Assembly (NCBI GenBank): GCA_044228695.1 | Contig: JBGAUK010000080.1 | Span: 1 to 16,331, forward strand | Source of the DNA: M0108 sp044228695 | Lineage (GTDB): Bacteria; Pseudomonadota; Gammaproteobacteria; Chromatiales; Chromatiaceae | Length of the DNA: 16,331 nucleotides | Reading direction: 5' to 3' | Shown: one piece after another, positions 1 to 7,951 of the stretch | Position numbering within the stretch: position 1 is the first letter of the stretch | Layout of the letters: every line of letters starts with the position of its first letter | The notes under the pieces: generated by a model | Told to the model about the DNA's origin: nothing | Seen by the model: the letters and a program-made list of their open reading frames with translations, nothing else | Databases searched by the model: none | Made by a program: the position numbers and the translations under genes

Positions 1-6
1 TCCGAC

Positions 7-76
7 TGTCCAGGTTGGCGTGGAACGGGTGTCCAGCTTGCGCTGGAATGGGTGTCCAGTTTGCGTGGAATAGGCA
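7..76. repeat. Three tandem 23-bp repeats, probable IS21-family element end
   Basis: Three adjacent units lie at 7-29, 30-52 and 53-74. Each begins TGTCCAG, continues with TTGCG or a close variant, and ends TGGAA followed by a G-rich tail. The third unit is one base shorter. The array ends in GGCA at 73-76. IS21-family elements are known to carry several direct repeats inside each end and to terminate in a CA dinucleotide, and the array matches that pattern. If so, the transposase genes (istA/istB) lie left of base 1 and the element boundary is near 76. No transposase sequence is in the window, so this rests only on repeat structure and resemblance. Confidence 0.5.
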
Positions 77-181
77 CGCCAGGGTGCCGGGCCAGGCATG
101 CCGGGGCCTTAACCCAGGTCAAGACAAGGGGGTAGGCCGGCCCGCCAGAACCCGCCCGGCTGCATTACCCTGGCGCGCCTA
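71..181. repeat. Spaced 15-bp inverted repeat around aceK 3' end
   Basis: Bases 71-85 (TAGGCACGCCAGGGT) and 167-181 (ACCCTGGCGCGCCTA) are reverse complements with one mismatch, 81 bases apart. The right arm includes the aceK stop codon (179-181) and the left arm overlaps the last bases of the putative IS repeat array. In the aceK transcript it could form the base of a large hairpin, but no T-run follows, so a standard intrinsic terminator is not supported. The rest of 76-178 is GC-rich with short internal palindromes and no gene. Confidence 0.45.
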
Positions 182-1957
182 ACTCCCGGAAACGGCCTCC
201 AGCCCGGGCGTCGGGGTGGGGACCAGCGGGCGCTCGAAACGCAGTTCCTGGTCATAGGGGAAGACGTCCTCCCAGACCCCATTGGCGGTGTCCTTCTGAC
301 GTTGTTGCCAATAGCGGTAGTCGAAAATCTCCGGGTGAGTGTCGAACAGGATCTGACGCAACTCCTGGCTGTTGGTGAGAAAAGTAGGGAATTCCTCCGG
401 GAAGACATCCCCAGGATTCACGGTGTACCAGGGTTCGGCGCTCATCTCGTCGTCGAGGGTTCGGGCCTGGGGAATCTTGCGGAATTTGCACTCGCCGAGA
501 TAACAAATCTCGTCGTAATCATAGAAGATCACCCGACCCAGGCGGGTGACCCCAAAGTTCTTGAAGAGGAGATCCCCCGGAAAGATGTTGACGCCCATGA
601 GTTGCTTGAGGGCCAGACCCCAGTCATCCAGGATGGTGCGCTGCTCCGCGGTGCTGGCCTCGGTCAGGTAGAGGTCCAGGGGCGTCATGCGCCGCTCGAT
701 ATAAAGATGACGCAACACCAGCATGTCGCCTTCCTCCTGCACCAGGGAGGGCACCTCCGCCTCGATCTCCCGCAACAGTGCGGGCGAGAAGCGATGCCGC
801 GGGAAGGCTACGTCGGAGAACTCCAGGGTGTCCGCCATCCGGCCCATGCGGTCGTGATTCTTGACTTGCTGGTACCGCTGCTTAACCTGCTGGCGGGTGA
901 CCTCCTTCTGGGGCGGGAAACGGTCGCGTATCACCTTGAATACATAAGGGAATGAGGCCAGGGTGAACACCAGCATGACCATGCCCCGGGTGCCAGGGGC
1001 GATCTGGAAGAGGTCATCCGAATTAGCCAGGTGATCCAGGAAGTCGCGGTAGAACTCGTTCTTGGCCTGCTTCTGGAAACCGATGCTCATGTAGAGATCG
1101 GCGAGGGACTTACTGGGCATCAGGCTCTGGAGAAAGTCAACGGTGGCCGCTGGGACCGGGGTCTTCACCATGAAATAGGCGCGGGTAAAGCTGAACACCG
1201 CGTCCACCTGCTCCTGCTGGGTGAGCAGGGTATCGGCATAGATGGCCCCCGCCTCGTTGTTGACGAGGGGGATCACGAAGGGCTGGCAGACCTCGCCCTG
1301 GATGACGCGCCCGATCAGGTAGGCCGCCTTGTTGCGGTAAAAGGGCGACTCCAGCACATCGATGCGCAACTCCCCCAGGTTACGGGTGCCGAGGGCGCTG
1401 CGGGCCCGGAAGGCGGCGGCCACCCGCTCGGTATCCCGATGGAGATCTTCGTAGGGCAGGGTGAAATAAAAGGCGGAGAGAATCTCCCACACGCACTGCT
1501 CGAGCCCGCTATCTCCCGGATGGAAGGACATGTAAACCAGATAGCGGGCCGCCAGTTCCTGACGATTGACGCTGGATTCCAGGAAGATATTGTCATTATT
1601 AAAATACTTACGATGGAAGAGCCGGCAGAAGACGGAGTTGTAAAAGGTCTCCGCCAACTCAGGGCGCCCATGGCGGGCGAGCAGGTGGCGGTAAACCTGC
1701 TTGACCTCCTGCCACAGGGGCTCGTCCAGATGCTCGATACCGAAGGCGGAGCGCACCTTGTCGACCGTCTCCCTGACCCGCAAGTCGTAGAAGCTGATGC
1801 GCTTGGCGGAGGCCGCCCGCACGGACTCCCAGTCGGCTCGTTCGAAACGTTGGCGAGCGGAACTGGTAATCTCCTGAAAATAGGAATAATGCCGGTCGAA
1901 GCCGGTCAGGATGGAACGAGCGATCTGGTGTGCCCGATCTTGCTGGACCTTGCTCAT
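179..1957 (-). CDS. aceK: Isocitrate dehydrogenase kinase/phosphatase
   Basis: AceK phosphorylates and dephosphorylates isocitrate dehydrogenase in the cytoplasm. Inactivating the dehydrogenase diverts isocitrate into the glyoxylate shunt. The 592-aa product is close to the 578 aa of the E. coli enzyme. Expected nucleotide-binding and catalytic residues are present with a constant offset of five from E. coli numbering: the loop APGTRGMVM from residue 320, Lys341 in YVFKVI, Asp462 and Asn467 in FPGDLLFKNFG, and Asp482 in DYDEI. I chose the ATG at 1955-1957 because a purine-rich Shine-Dalgarno stretch (GGGGGAGA) lies about 8-10 bases upstream. An in-frame ATG at 2035 would add 26 poorly conserved-looking residues. 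The gene diverges from aceB instead of following aceA, so it likely has its own promoter in the shared intergenic region. Confidence 0.96.
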   Translation of the reverse strand: MSKVQQDRAHQIARSILTGFDRHYSYFQEITSSARQRFERADWESVRAASAKRISFYDLRVRETVDKVRSAFGIEHLDEPLWQEVKQVYRHLLARHGRPELAETFYNSVFCRLFHRKYFNNDNIFLESSVNRQELAARYLVYMSFHPGDSGLEQCVWEILSAFYFTLPYEDLHRDTERVAAAFRARSALGTRNLGELRIDVLESPFYRNKAAYLIGRVIQGEVCQPFVIPLVNNEAGAIYADTLLTQQEQVDAVFSFTRAYFMVKTPVPAATVDFLQSLMPSKSLADLYMSIGFQKQAKNEFYRDFLDHLANSDDLFQIAPGTRGMVMLVFTLASFPYVFKVIRDRFPPQKEVTRQQVKQRYQQVKNHDRMGRMADTLEFSDVAFPRHRFSPALLREIEAEVPSLVQEEGDMLVLRHLYIERRMTPLDLYLTEASTAEQRTILDDWGLALKQLMGVNIFPGDLLFKNFGVTRLGRVIFYDYDEICYLGECKFRKIPQARTLDDEMSAEPWYTVNPGDVFPEEFPTFLTNSQELRQILFDTHPEIFDYRYWQQRQKDTANGVWEDVFPYDQELRFERPLVPTPTPGLEAVSGS

Positions 1958-2169
1958 GAACCTTGTCTCCCCCTCCCTAAATGAACCGGCCAGGCCGCCG
2001 CCTGGAGATCTAGAATCCAGGTCGCGCGGAATCATTGCTTATTTCAAATCTATGTATTGAAATTTTAGACTTTAATTACTGAGCTTTTTACACCATTTTG
2101 TTGCAGCGCACAATACATGGGTCTTCTTGACCCGACAACAAATTTGCTCATCACCCCCAGGAGTAGCCT
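1958..2169. promoter_or_regulatory. Divergent aceK/aceB promoter region
   Basis: This 212-bp region separates aceK from aceB. Its centre (about 2035-2115) is strikingly AT-rich against the GC-rich genes, as expected for promoters. Toward aceB a possible -35 TTTACA (2087-2092) precedes ACAATA (2110-2115) at 17-bp spacing; the -10 match is weak. The leader has a 5-bp hairpin, GGGTC/GACCC (2119-2133), and a good ribosome binding site AGGAG (2159-2163), six bases before the aceB ATG. Toward aceK no convincing -35/-10 pair was found. The palindrome at 2041-2063 is listed separately. Confidence 0.55.
2041..2063. promoter_or_regulatory. Operator-like palindrome ATTTCAA-N9-TTGAAAT
   Basis: Perfect 7-bp arms (2041-2047 and 2057-2063) flank a 9-bp spacer in the AT-rich centre of the aceK/aceB intergenic region. 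Size and symmetry fit a site for a dimeric repressor or activator acting on both genes. It is not the known IclR site of E. coli and I cannot name a regulator. AT-rich sequence forms short palindromes by chance, so confidence is modest. Confidence 0.35.
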
Positions 2170-3768
<1,599 letters not shown>

Positions 3769-3779
3769 ACCTGGTTCAC

Positions 3780-3809
3780 GGTGGCGCCCCCCTGTTACGG
3801 GGCGCCACC
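3780..3809 (+). other. Strong hairpin between aceB and aceA
   Basis: A perfect 11-bp stem, GGTGGCGCCCC (3780-3790) with GGGGCGCCACC (3799-3809), closes an 8-base loop 11 bases after the aceB stop. The next bases (TCCCTCCTCAC) lack a T-run, so it is not a clear intrinsic terminator. Intercistronic hairpins like this can partly stop transcription or protect the upstream message from 3' exonucleases, which would give different amounts of AceB and AceA. The structure is visible in the sequence; the role is inferred. Confidence 0.7.
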
Positions 3810-3869
3810 TCCCTCCTCACGAAAAATCCATCGCGCGACCAACGCGCCTACCACTGAGCGGAGTAACCC

Positions 3870-5192
3870 ATGTCGAAAATGATGACCCGAGAGCAACAGA
3901 TTCAGGCCCTGGAGCAGGAATGGGCCAGCAACCCCCGCTGGAAGGATGTGAGCCGTGGTTATACCGCCGCCGATGTGGTCCGCCTGCGCGGGTCCGTGCA
4001 GCCGGAATTTACCTATGCCCGCAACGGGGCCGAAAAGCTCTGGGAACTGATCCATGGCGCTGCTCGTAAGGGTTACGTCAACTGCATGGGCGCCATCACC
4101 GCGGGCCAGGCCATGCAGCAGGCCAAGGCCGGCGTCGAGGCCATCTACCTGTCCGGCTGGCAGGTGGCGGCGGATGGCAACACCTCCGAGACCATGTATC
4201 CGGACCAGTCCCTCTACGCCTACGACTCGGTGCCGACCATGGTCCGGCGCATCAACAATACCTTCAAGCGCGCTGACGAGATCCAGTGGGGCCGAGGTGT
4301 TGGCCCCGGCGACGCGGGCTACATCGACCACTTCCTGCCCATCGTGGCGGATGCCGAGGCGGGCTTCGGCGGCGTGCTGAACGCCTTCGAACTCATGAAG
4401 AACATGATCGCCGCCGGCGCCGCTGGCGTGCACTACGAGGACCAGTTGGCCGCCGTCAAGAAATGCGGCCATATGGGCGGCAAGGTCCTGGTCCCCACCC
4501 AGGAGGCGGTGCAGAAGCTCATCGCCGCGCGCCTGGCGGCGGATGTCTGCGGCGTCCCCACCCTGGTGCTGGCCCGCACCGACGCCGAGGCGGCCAACTT
4601 GCTGACCTCCGATTTCGATGCCAACGACAAGCCCTTCCTCCTGGGCACCCGCACCGCCGAGGGCCTCTACAACGTCAAGAACGGTCTGGAGCAGGCCATC
4701 AGCCGCGGCCTGGCCTATGCCCCTTACGCCGATCTGGTGTGGTGCGAGACCGGTACCCCGGACCTGGGCTTCGCCCGGGAGTTCGCCGAGGCCCTGATGG
4801 CGCAAAACCCCAACAAGCTGTTGGCCTACAACTGCTCGCCCTCCTTCAACTGGAAGAAGAATCTGGACGACAAGACCATCGCCAAGTTCCAGGATGAGCT
4901 ATCCGCGATGGGCTACAAGTACCAGTTCATCACCCTGGCTGGCATTCACAGCATGTGGTACAACATGTACGACCTGGCCTACGACTACGCCCGGGGCGAG
5001 GGCATGCGCCACTATGTCGAGAAGGTGCAAGGGCCTGAATTCCAGGCACGCGAGAAGGGTTACACCTTCGTCTCCCATCAGCAGGAAGTCGGCGCCGGCT
5101 ACTTTGATGACGTGACCACGGTTATCCAGGGCGGCACCTCCTCCCTGACCGCCCTCACCGGCTCCACCGAAGAAGCCCAGTTCGACCATTGA
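3870..5192 (+). CDS. aceA: Isocitrate lyase
   Basis: AceA cleaves isocitrate to glyoxylate and succinate in the cytoplasm. It is the first enzyme of the glyoxylate shunt and competes with isocitrate dehydrogenase, the AceK target. The 440-aa product is close to the 434 aa of the E. coli enzyme. The catalytic loop is KKCGHMGGK with the active cysteine at residue 199, close to Cys195 of E. coli. The substrate/Mg region near YIDHFLPIVADAEAGFGG and the NCSPSFNWK motif are intact. The ATG has GGAG (3860-3863) six bases upstream. It follows aceB and is closed by a strong terminator at 5274-5308, so aceBA is a self-contained transcription unit apart from the internal hairpin. Confidence 0.98.
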   Translation: MSKMMTREQQIQALEQEWASNPRWKDVSRGYTAADVVRLRGSVQPEFTYARNGAEKLWELIHGAARKGYVNCMGAITAGQAMQQAKAGVEAIYLSGWQVAADGNTSETMYPDQSLYAYDSVPTMVRRINNTFKRADEIQWGRGVGPGDAGYIDHFLPIVADAEAGFGGVLNAFELMKNMIAAGAAGVHYEDQLAAVKKCGHMGGKVLVPTQEAVQKLIAARLAADVCGVPTLVLARTDAEAANLLTSDFDANDKPFLLGTRTAEGLYNVKNGLEQAISRGLAYAPYADLVWCETGTPDLGFAREFAEALMAQNPNKLLAYNCSPSFNWKKNLDDKTIAKFQDELSAMGYKYQFITLAGIHSMWYNMYDLAYDYARGEGMRHYVEKVQGPEFQAREKGYTFVSHQQEVGAGYFDDVTTVIQGGTSSLTALTGSTEEAQFDH

Positions 5193-5273
5193 GTCGCTGG
5201 GCCGGTCAGGGCGGCCATCCGGCCGGGTAAGGAGGCATTAGCCCCCCTCCCCGACCGCATCGGCCACTGACGG

Positions 5274-5308
5274 AAAAGCCGGTCCCGGGCAACTGGGACC
5301 GGCTTTTT
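5274..5308 (+). terminator. Intrinsic terminator after aceA
   Basis: A perfect 13-bp stem, AAAAGCCGGTCCC (5274-5286) with GGGACCGGCTTTT (5295-5307), has an 8-base loop and ends in TTTTT. It lies 81 bases after the aceA stop. The A-rich 5' side makes it potentially bidirectional. It closes the aceBA unit. Confidence 0.92.
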
Positions 5309-5351
5309 CCCGTTGAGCGGTCGGCCAGAAATATCAGAGAGCGTCATTTGT

Positions 5352-5469
5352 GGGTACCGGGTGCCGGGTGGCGATCGGCGGGGGTGTCGACAGCAGGGAT
5401 GCTGTCGTCAAGCCTACAGGGAAGTATTCACGGCGTCCCCCGCAGATCGCTACCCGGCAACCGGTACCC
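5352..5469. repeat. 118-bp nested inverted repeat, MITE- or REP-like
   Basis: Outer arms of 33 bases (5352-5384 and 5437-5469) are reverse complements at 30 of 33 positions. Both begin GGGTACCGG read inward. The 52-base centre holds its own perfect 8-bp hairpin, CGACAGCA (5388-5395) with TGCTGTCG (5400-5407), around a GGGA loop. No protein is needed to explain it: the frame running through it (from 5350) is open only as an extension of rraA. The symmetry suggests a non-autonomous mobile or repeated palindromic element, or a large structured leader. It ends 42 bases before the rraA start. Copies elsewhere in the genome cannot be seen here. Confidence 0.75.
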
Positions 5470-5511
5470 TGGCGTGAAACACAAACCGAGGCCCCATTGC
5501 GGGATCTGACC

Positions 5512-6021
5512 ATGACATTGCATAGCCTGAAAACCACTGATTTGAGCGACGAGTGGGGGGATAAGGCCCAGATCTGCGCCCCCCTGTTCCGCGACTATGG
5601 CGGGCGGACCGATTTCCACGGCCCCATCGCCACGGTGCGCTGCCCGGACGACAATTCCAAGGTACGGGAACTACTGGACGAGCCCGGCCAGGGTCGGGTG
5701 CTGGTCATCGAGGCCGACGCCTCGCCACGCTGCGCCATGCTCGGCGATCTGCTGGCCCAACGGGCGGTGGACAACGGCTGGGCCGGGGTGCTGGTACATG
5801 GCTACATCCGCGATAGCGCCGACATTGCCCACATGCCCTTGGGCGTCAAGGCCCTGGGCACCCTCCCCCGCAAGAGCGACAAGCGGGGTGCCGGCCAGAC
5901 CCAGGTGGTCGTCAGCTTTGCCGGGGTGGAATTCCGGCCGGGTGATATGCTTTACGCCGATGCGGATGGGGTGCTGGTCATTGCCGCCACCGAGGCCAGG
6001 ACACCTCCCGGAGAGAGCTGA
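5512..6021 (+). CDS. rraA: RraA-family protein (RNase E activity regulator-like)
   Basis: RraA binds the C-terminal region of RNase E and related helicases in E. coli and lowers mRNA decay. Related proteins of the same fold are HMG/CHA aldolases or oxaloacetate decarboxylases. The 169-aa product has the family's ordered blocks: an N-terminal LSDEWGDKAQICAPLFRDYG, the NSKVRELLDEPGQGRVLVIEA block, GDLLAQRAVDNGWAGVLV, the conserved Arg100-Asp101 pair (GYIRD), LGVKALGTLPRKS and YADADGVLVI. I chose the ATG at 5512 because the family N-terminus begins there; an upstream in-frame start at 5350 would translate the inverted repeat. The ribosome binding site is weak. The RD pair also fits an aldolase role, so RNase E regulation is by family resemblance only. 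Confidence 0.93.
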   Translation: MTLHSLKTTDLSDEWGDKAQICAPLFRDYGGRTDFHGPIATVRCPDDNSKVRELLDEPGQGRVLVIEADASPRCAMLGDLLAQRAVDNGWAGVLVHGYIRDSADIAHMPLGVKALGTLPRKSDKRGAGQTQVVVSFAGVEFRPGDMLYADADGVLVIAATEARTPPGES

Positions 6022-6147
6022 GACCCGGGGCCAAGGGGACCGGGGAGCAACGGCCAGGACAGGAGGGCGGCCCGCTGGCGGCGTCGCCCCTAACGAGGCA
6101 TTGCGCCTCCATTGAGTCGAGAGTCTTGAGATGATGAGGAACACAGC

Positions 6148-6429
6148 ATGAAGCCCATGATTTTAAGCGTATTTTTAGCTACCCTGGCCCTGGGGAATCC
6201 CGCGGTTGCCCAGTCCGACAAGGGGTTTAAGGGTCTGATCGACAACCTGCCTCACGACAAACTTGGTGCCTGGGTTGTCGGCAGCCGCCAGCTTAATGTC
6301 ACGGATAAAACCCGGTTTGACGCGGGCGAGGGCCCGGTCATCGTGGGCGCCTGCGTGTCCGTGGTCCTCGAAGGAACCCTCGTCAAGCTGATCAAAACCG
6401 AAAAGGAATCCCAGTGCCTCCCCGAGTAG
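6148..6429 (+). CDS. Small secreted protein, DUF5666-like
   Basis: This 93-aa protein has a clear signal peptide: a short basic N-terminus, a hydrophobic core to about residue 20, and a likely cleavage after AVA at the AVAQS junction. The mature part (about 70 aa) reads as a single small beta-rich domain. Its pattern (GLIDNLP, then LGAWVVGSRQLNVTDKTRF, then VGACVSVVLEG) resembles DUF5666-type, OB-fold-like periplasmic domains. Two cysteines (in GACVS and SQCLP) could form a disulfide. The ATG is supported by GAGGA upstream. It lies 126 bases after rraA on the same strand, with no known partner nearby. Function is unknown and the DUF assignment is tentative. Confidence 0.75.
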   Translation: MKPMILSVFLATLALGNPAVAQSDKGFKGLIDNLPHDKLGAWVVGSRQLNVTDKTRFDAGEGPVIVGACVSVVLEGTLVKLIKTEKESQCLPE

Positions 6430-6717
6430 CCTGGGCTCCGGTCTGAAGACGCGGGAGGCCCAGCTCCCGTTCTGCTTCATCAGCAGGCCGAGCCAATTCA
6501 GTCTCGCCAGCCAGGCTCTTCATGGGAGTGCGGAGCCATGGGTTCAAGGTGGATCATACCCTGGCCGATCTCTTGATATTTTCGCTGACCTTACGCAAGA
6601 TGGAAGTTAGCGGCAAGGCCGCGCCCCGCCAGAAGCGGGCTCCGCCCTGAAGCCAACAAGGGCCGGAAAAAGTTCCACGGGAACTTCTCCGCCACCCAAA
6701 CGAAGCGGAGGCAGCGC
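6430..6717. other. Intergenic region before the FIST gene
   Basis: No gene was found in these 288 bases. Visible items are an imperfect GC-rich stem just after the small secreted gene (TGGGCTCC with GGAGGCCCA, one bulge, no T-run), a weak -35-like TTGATA at 6573-6578 without a good -10, and a perfect 7-bp hairpin AAGTTCC/GGAACTT with an ACG loop at 6670-6686. That hairpin lies about 20 bases before the Shine-Dalgarno of the next gene, where it could affect transcription or translation. No known riboswitch was recognised. Confidence 0.5.
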
Positions 6718-7947
6718 GTGTTCCTACCGATCGGCAATATCGCCCTTGGCCAGGCTCGTCACAACGACGCCTTTACCGCAGGGCGAACCGCGGCTACTGA
6801 GGCCCTGCGTCAACTCATTGATGCTCCGGGCTGGGCCCTGGTCTTCGGTGGTGGCCGCCATAATCCGGTTGCCCTACTGGCGGGCCTGCGGGAGGTGGTG
6901 GGCGATATACCCCTGGTCGGTGGCAGCGCCGTTGGTCTCATCACCGGCAAGGGCGCAACCCTGACGGGCTTCGAATGCGGCCTGCTGATGTTTGGCGCGA
7001 CCCTGGCACCCCAAACCATCGTGACCGTCGGTGGTCTCGACCGCGATGAGTGCGAGACCGGGCGACGCCTGGGCAATATCTTGCGCGCCTCCTGCCAATC
7101 GAACCCTACTATTCTGCTGTTTTACGATTCCATCCATTCCGCCTCGCCACCCCAACTCCATGTCGGCAGCCGCTTGATGGAAGGTCTGTATGAAGGCCTG
7201 GGCGAACTGAAACCTACCTTGATCGGAGCCGGGACCCTCGGCGATATGGCCATGGAGACGAGTTTCATCTTCGATGGCCGCGAGGCACGCAAACATGCCG
7301 TGGTGGCGGTGGTGATGCCGGAGGGGCTAGCCAGCCATGTCCAGATCACCCATGGCTGTTATCCCGCAAGCGATTTCATGACCATCACGGGCCTTGAGGG
7401 TGCCCGGGTGCTGGCACTTGATGGCCGTCCGGCCTTGGAACTGGCCGCCGAGCGGCTGGGTCTGCCACTCCAGGAATTGGCGGGGATGTCACCGGCATCC
7501 CTGGCCCTAACCCTGGGCGAGAAACAGGGCGACCCCTTCGCCCCCTTTGCCGACGAGAACTACAACAACCGGCTGGTGGTCGCCGCGGATGCCGAGACCG
7601 GGGCTCTGATCCTGTTCGAGGCGGATTTCGCCCTTGGCTCCCGGGTGCAATTGATGGACATCGATCCCCAACGGATGATCGACTCGGCGCGGGACCAGAC
7701 CCAGCGCCTACTCGCCACCTTGGGCGATCAGGTCCCGCTCTTCGCCCTTTACATTGACTGCGCCGGGCGCTCCATGGCCTTCAGTGGTCTGGACGAGGAT
7801 GAATCCGCCCCGGTACGGGAACTGGTCGGCGCCCGCTGTTCCCTGCTGGGATTCTTCTCTGGTGTTGAACTTGCCCCGGTACGGGGTCGGACCCGTCCCC
7901 TCGACTGGACCGGGGTACTGGCTGTCTTCACCCAGGCGCGGGAGTAG
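6718..7947 (+). CDS. FIST-domain sensor protein (NosP-like)
   Basis: A 409-aa soluble protein made of FIST_N (about residues 25-220) and FIST_C (about 225-390). Supporting features are FGGGRHNPVALLAGLREVVGD, the VGGSAVGLI glycine-rich stretch, NYNNRLVVAAD in the linker and the C-terminal GFFSGVELAPV...LDWTGVL block typical of the family. FIST domains are ligand-sensing modules. The NosP subset binds heme and nitric oxide and is usually encoded beside a histidine kinase or a cyclic-di-GMP enzyme. That context holds here: the stop codon is 4 bp before a GGDEF/EAL gene. The GTG start is set by GGAGG (6707-6711), six bases upstream. I cannot assign the heme-ligand histidine from sequence alone, so heme binding is a hypothesis. 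Confidence 0.88.
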   Translation: MFLPIGNIALGQARHNDAFTAGRTAATEALRQLIDAPGWALVFGGGRHNPVALLAGLREVVGDIPLVGGSAVGLITGKGATLTGFECGLLMFGATLAPQTIVTVGGLDRDECETGRRLGNILRASCQSNPTILLFYDSIHSASPPQLHVGSRLMEGLYEGLGELKPTLIGAGTLGDMAMETSFIFDGREARKHAVVAVVMPEGLASHVQITHGCYPASDFMTITGLEGARVLALDGRPALELAAERLGLPLQELAGMSPASLALTLGEKQGDPFAPFADENYNNRLVVAADAETGALILFEADFALGSRVQLMDIDPQRMIDSARDQTQRLLATLGDQVPLFALYIDCAGRSMAFSGLDEDESAPVRELVGARCSLLGFFSGVELAPVRGRTRPLDWTGVLAVFTQARE

Positions 7948-7951
7948 GTCC

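Noticed and set aside
7..74. CRISPR-like array at the left edge
   Set aside because: The units are directly adjacent without spacers; this fits tandem IS-end repeats instead.
1031..1984. Long plus-strand reading frame opposite aceK (317 codons)
   Set aside because: It is antisense to the conserved aceK coding sequence and shows no recognisable domain; a GC-rich shadow.
1958..2035. Upstream ATG extending aceK by 26 residues
   Set aside because: The extension looks unlike AceK N-termini, and the internal ATG at 1957 has a good Shine-Dalgarno.
3795..4805. Long minus-strand reading frame opposite aceA (336 codons)
   Set aside because: It is antisense to a clear isocitrate lyase with low-complexity Gly/Ala/His content; a shadow frame.
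5350..5511. N-terminal extension of rraA through the inverted repeat
   Set aside because: The RraA family N-terminus begins at 5512; the extra residues only translate the repeat.
6585..6690. Possible c-di-GMP riboswitch upstream of the FIST and GGDEF/EAL genes
   Set aside because: Attractive by context, but the conserved GEMM core strings are not present; only short unrelated hairpins are visible.
7754..7951. Longer start for the GGDEF/EAL gene
   Set aside because: It overlaps the conserved FIST C-terminus in another frame; GTG at 7952 has a well-placed GGAG.
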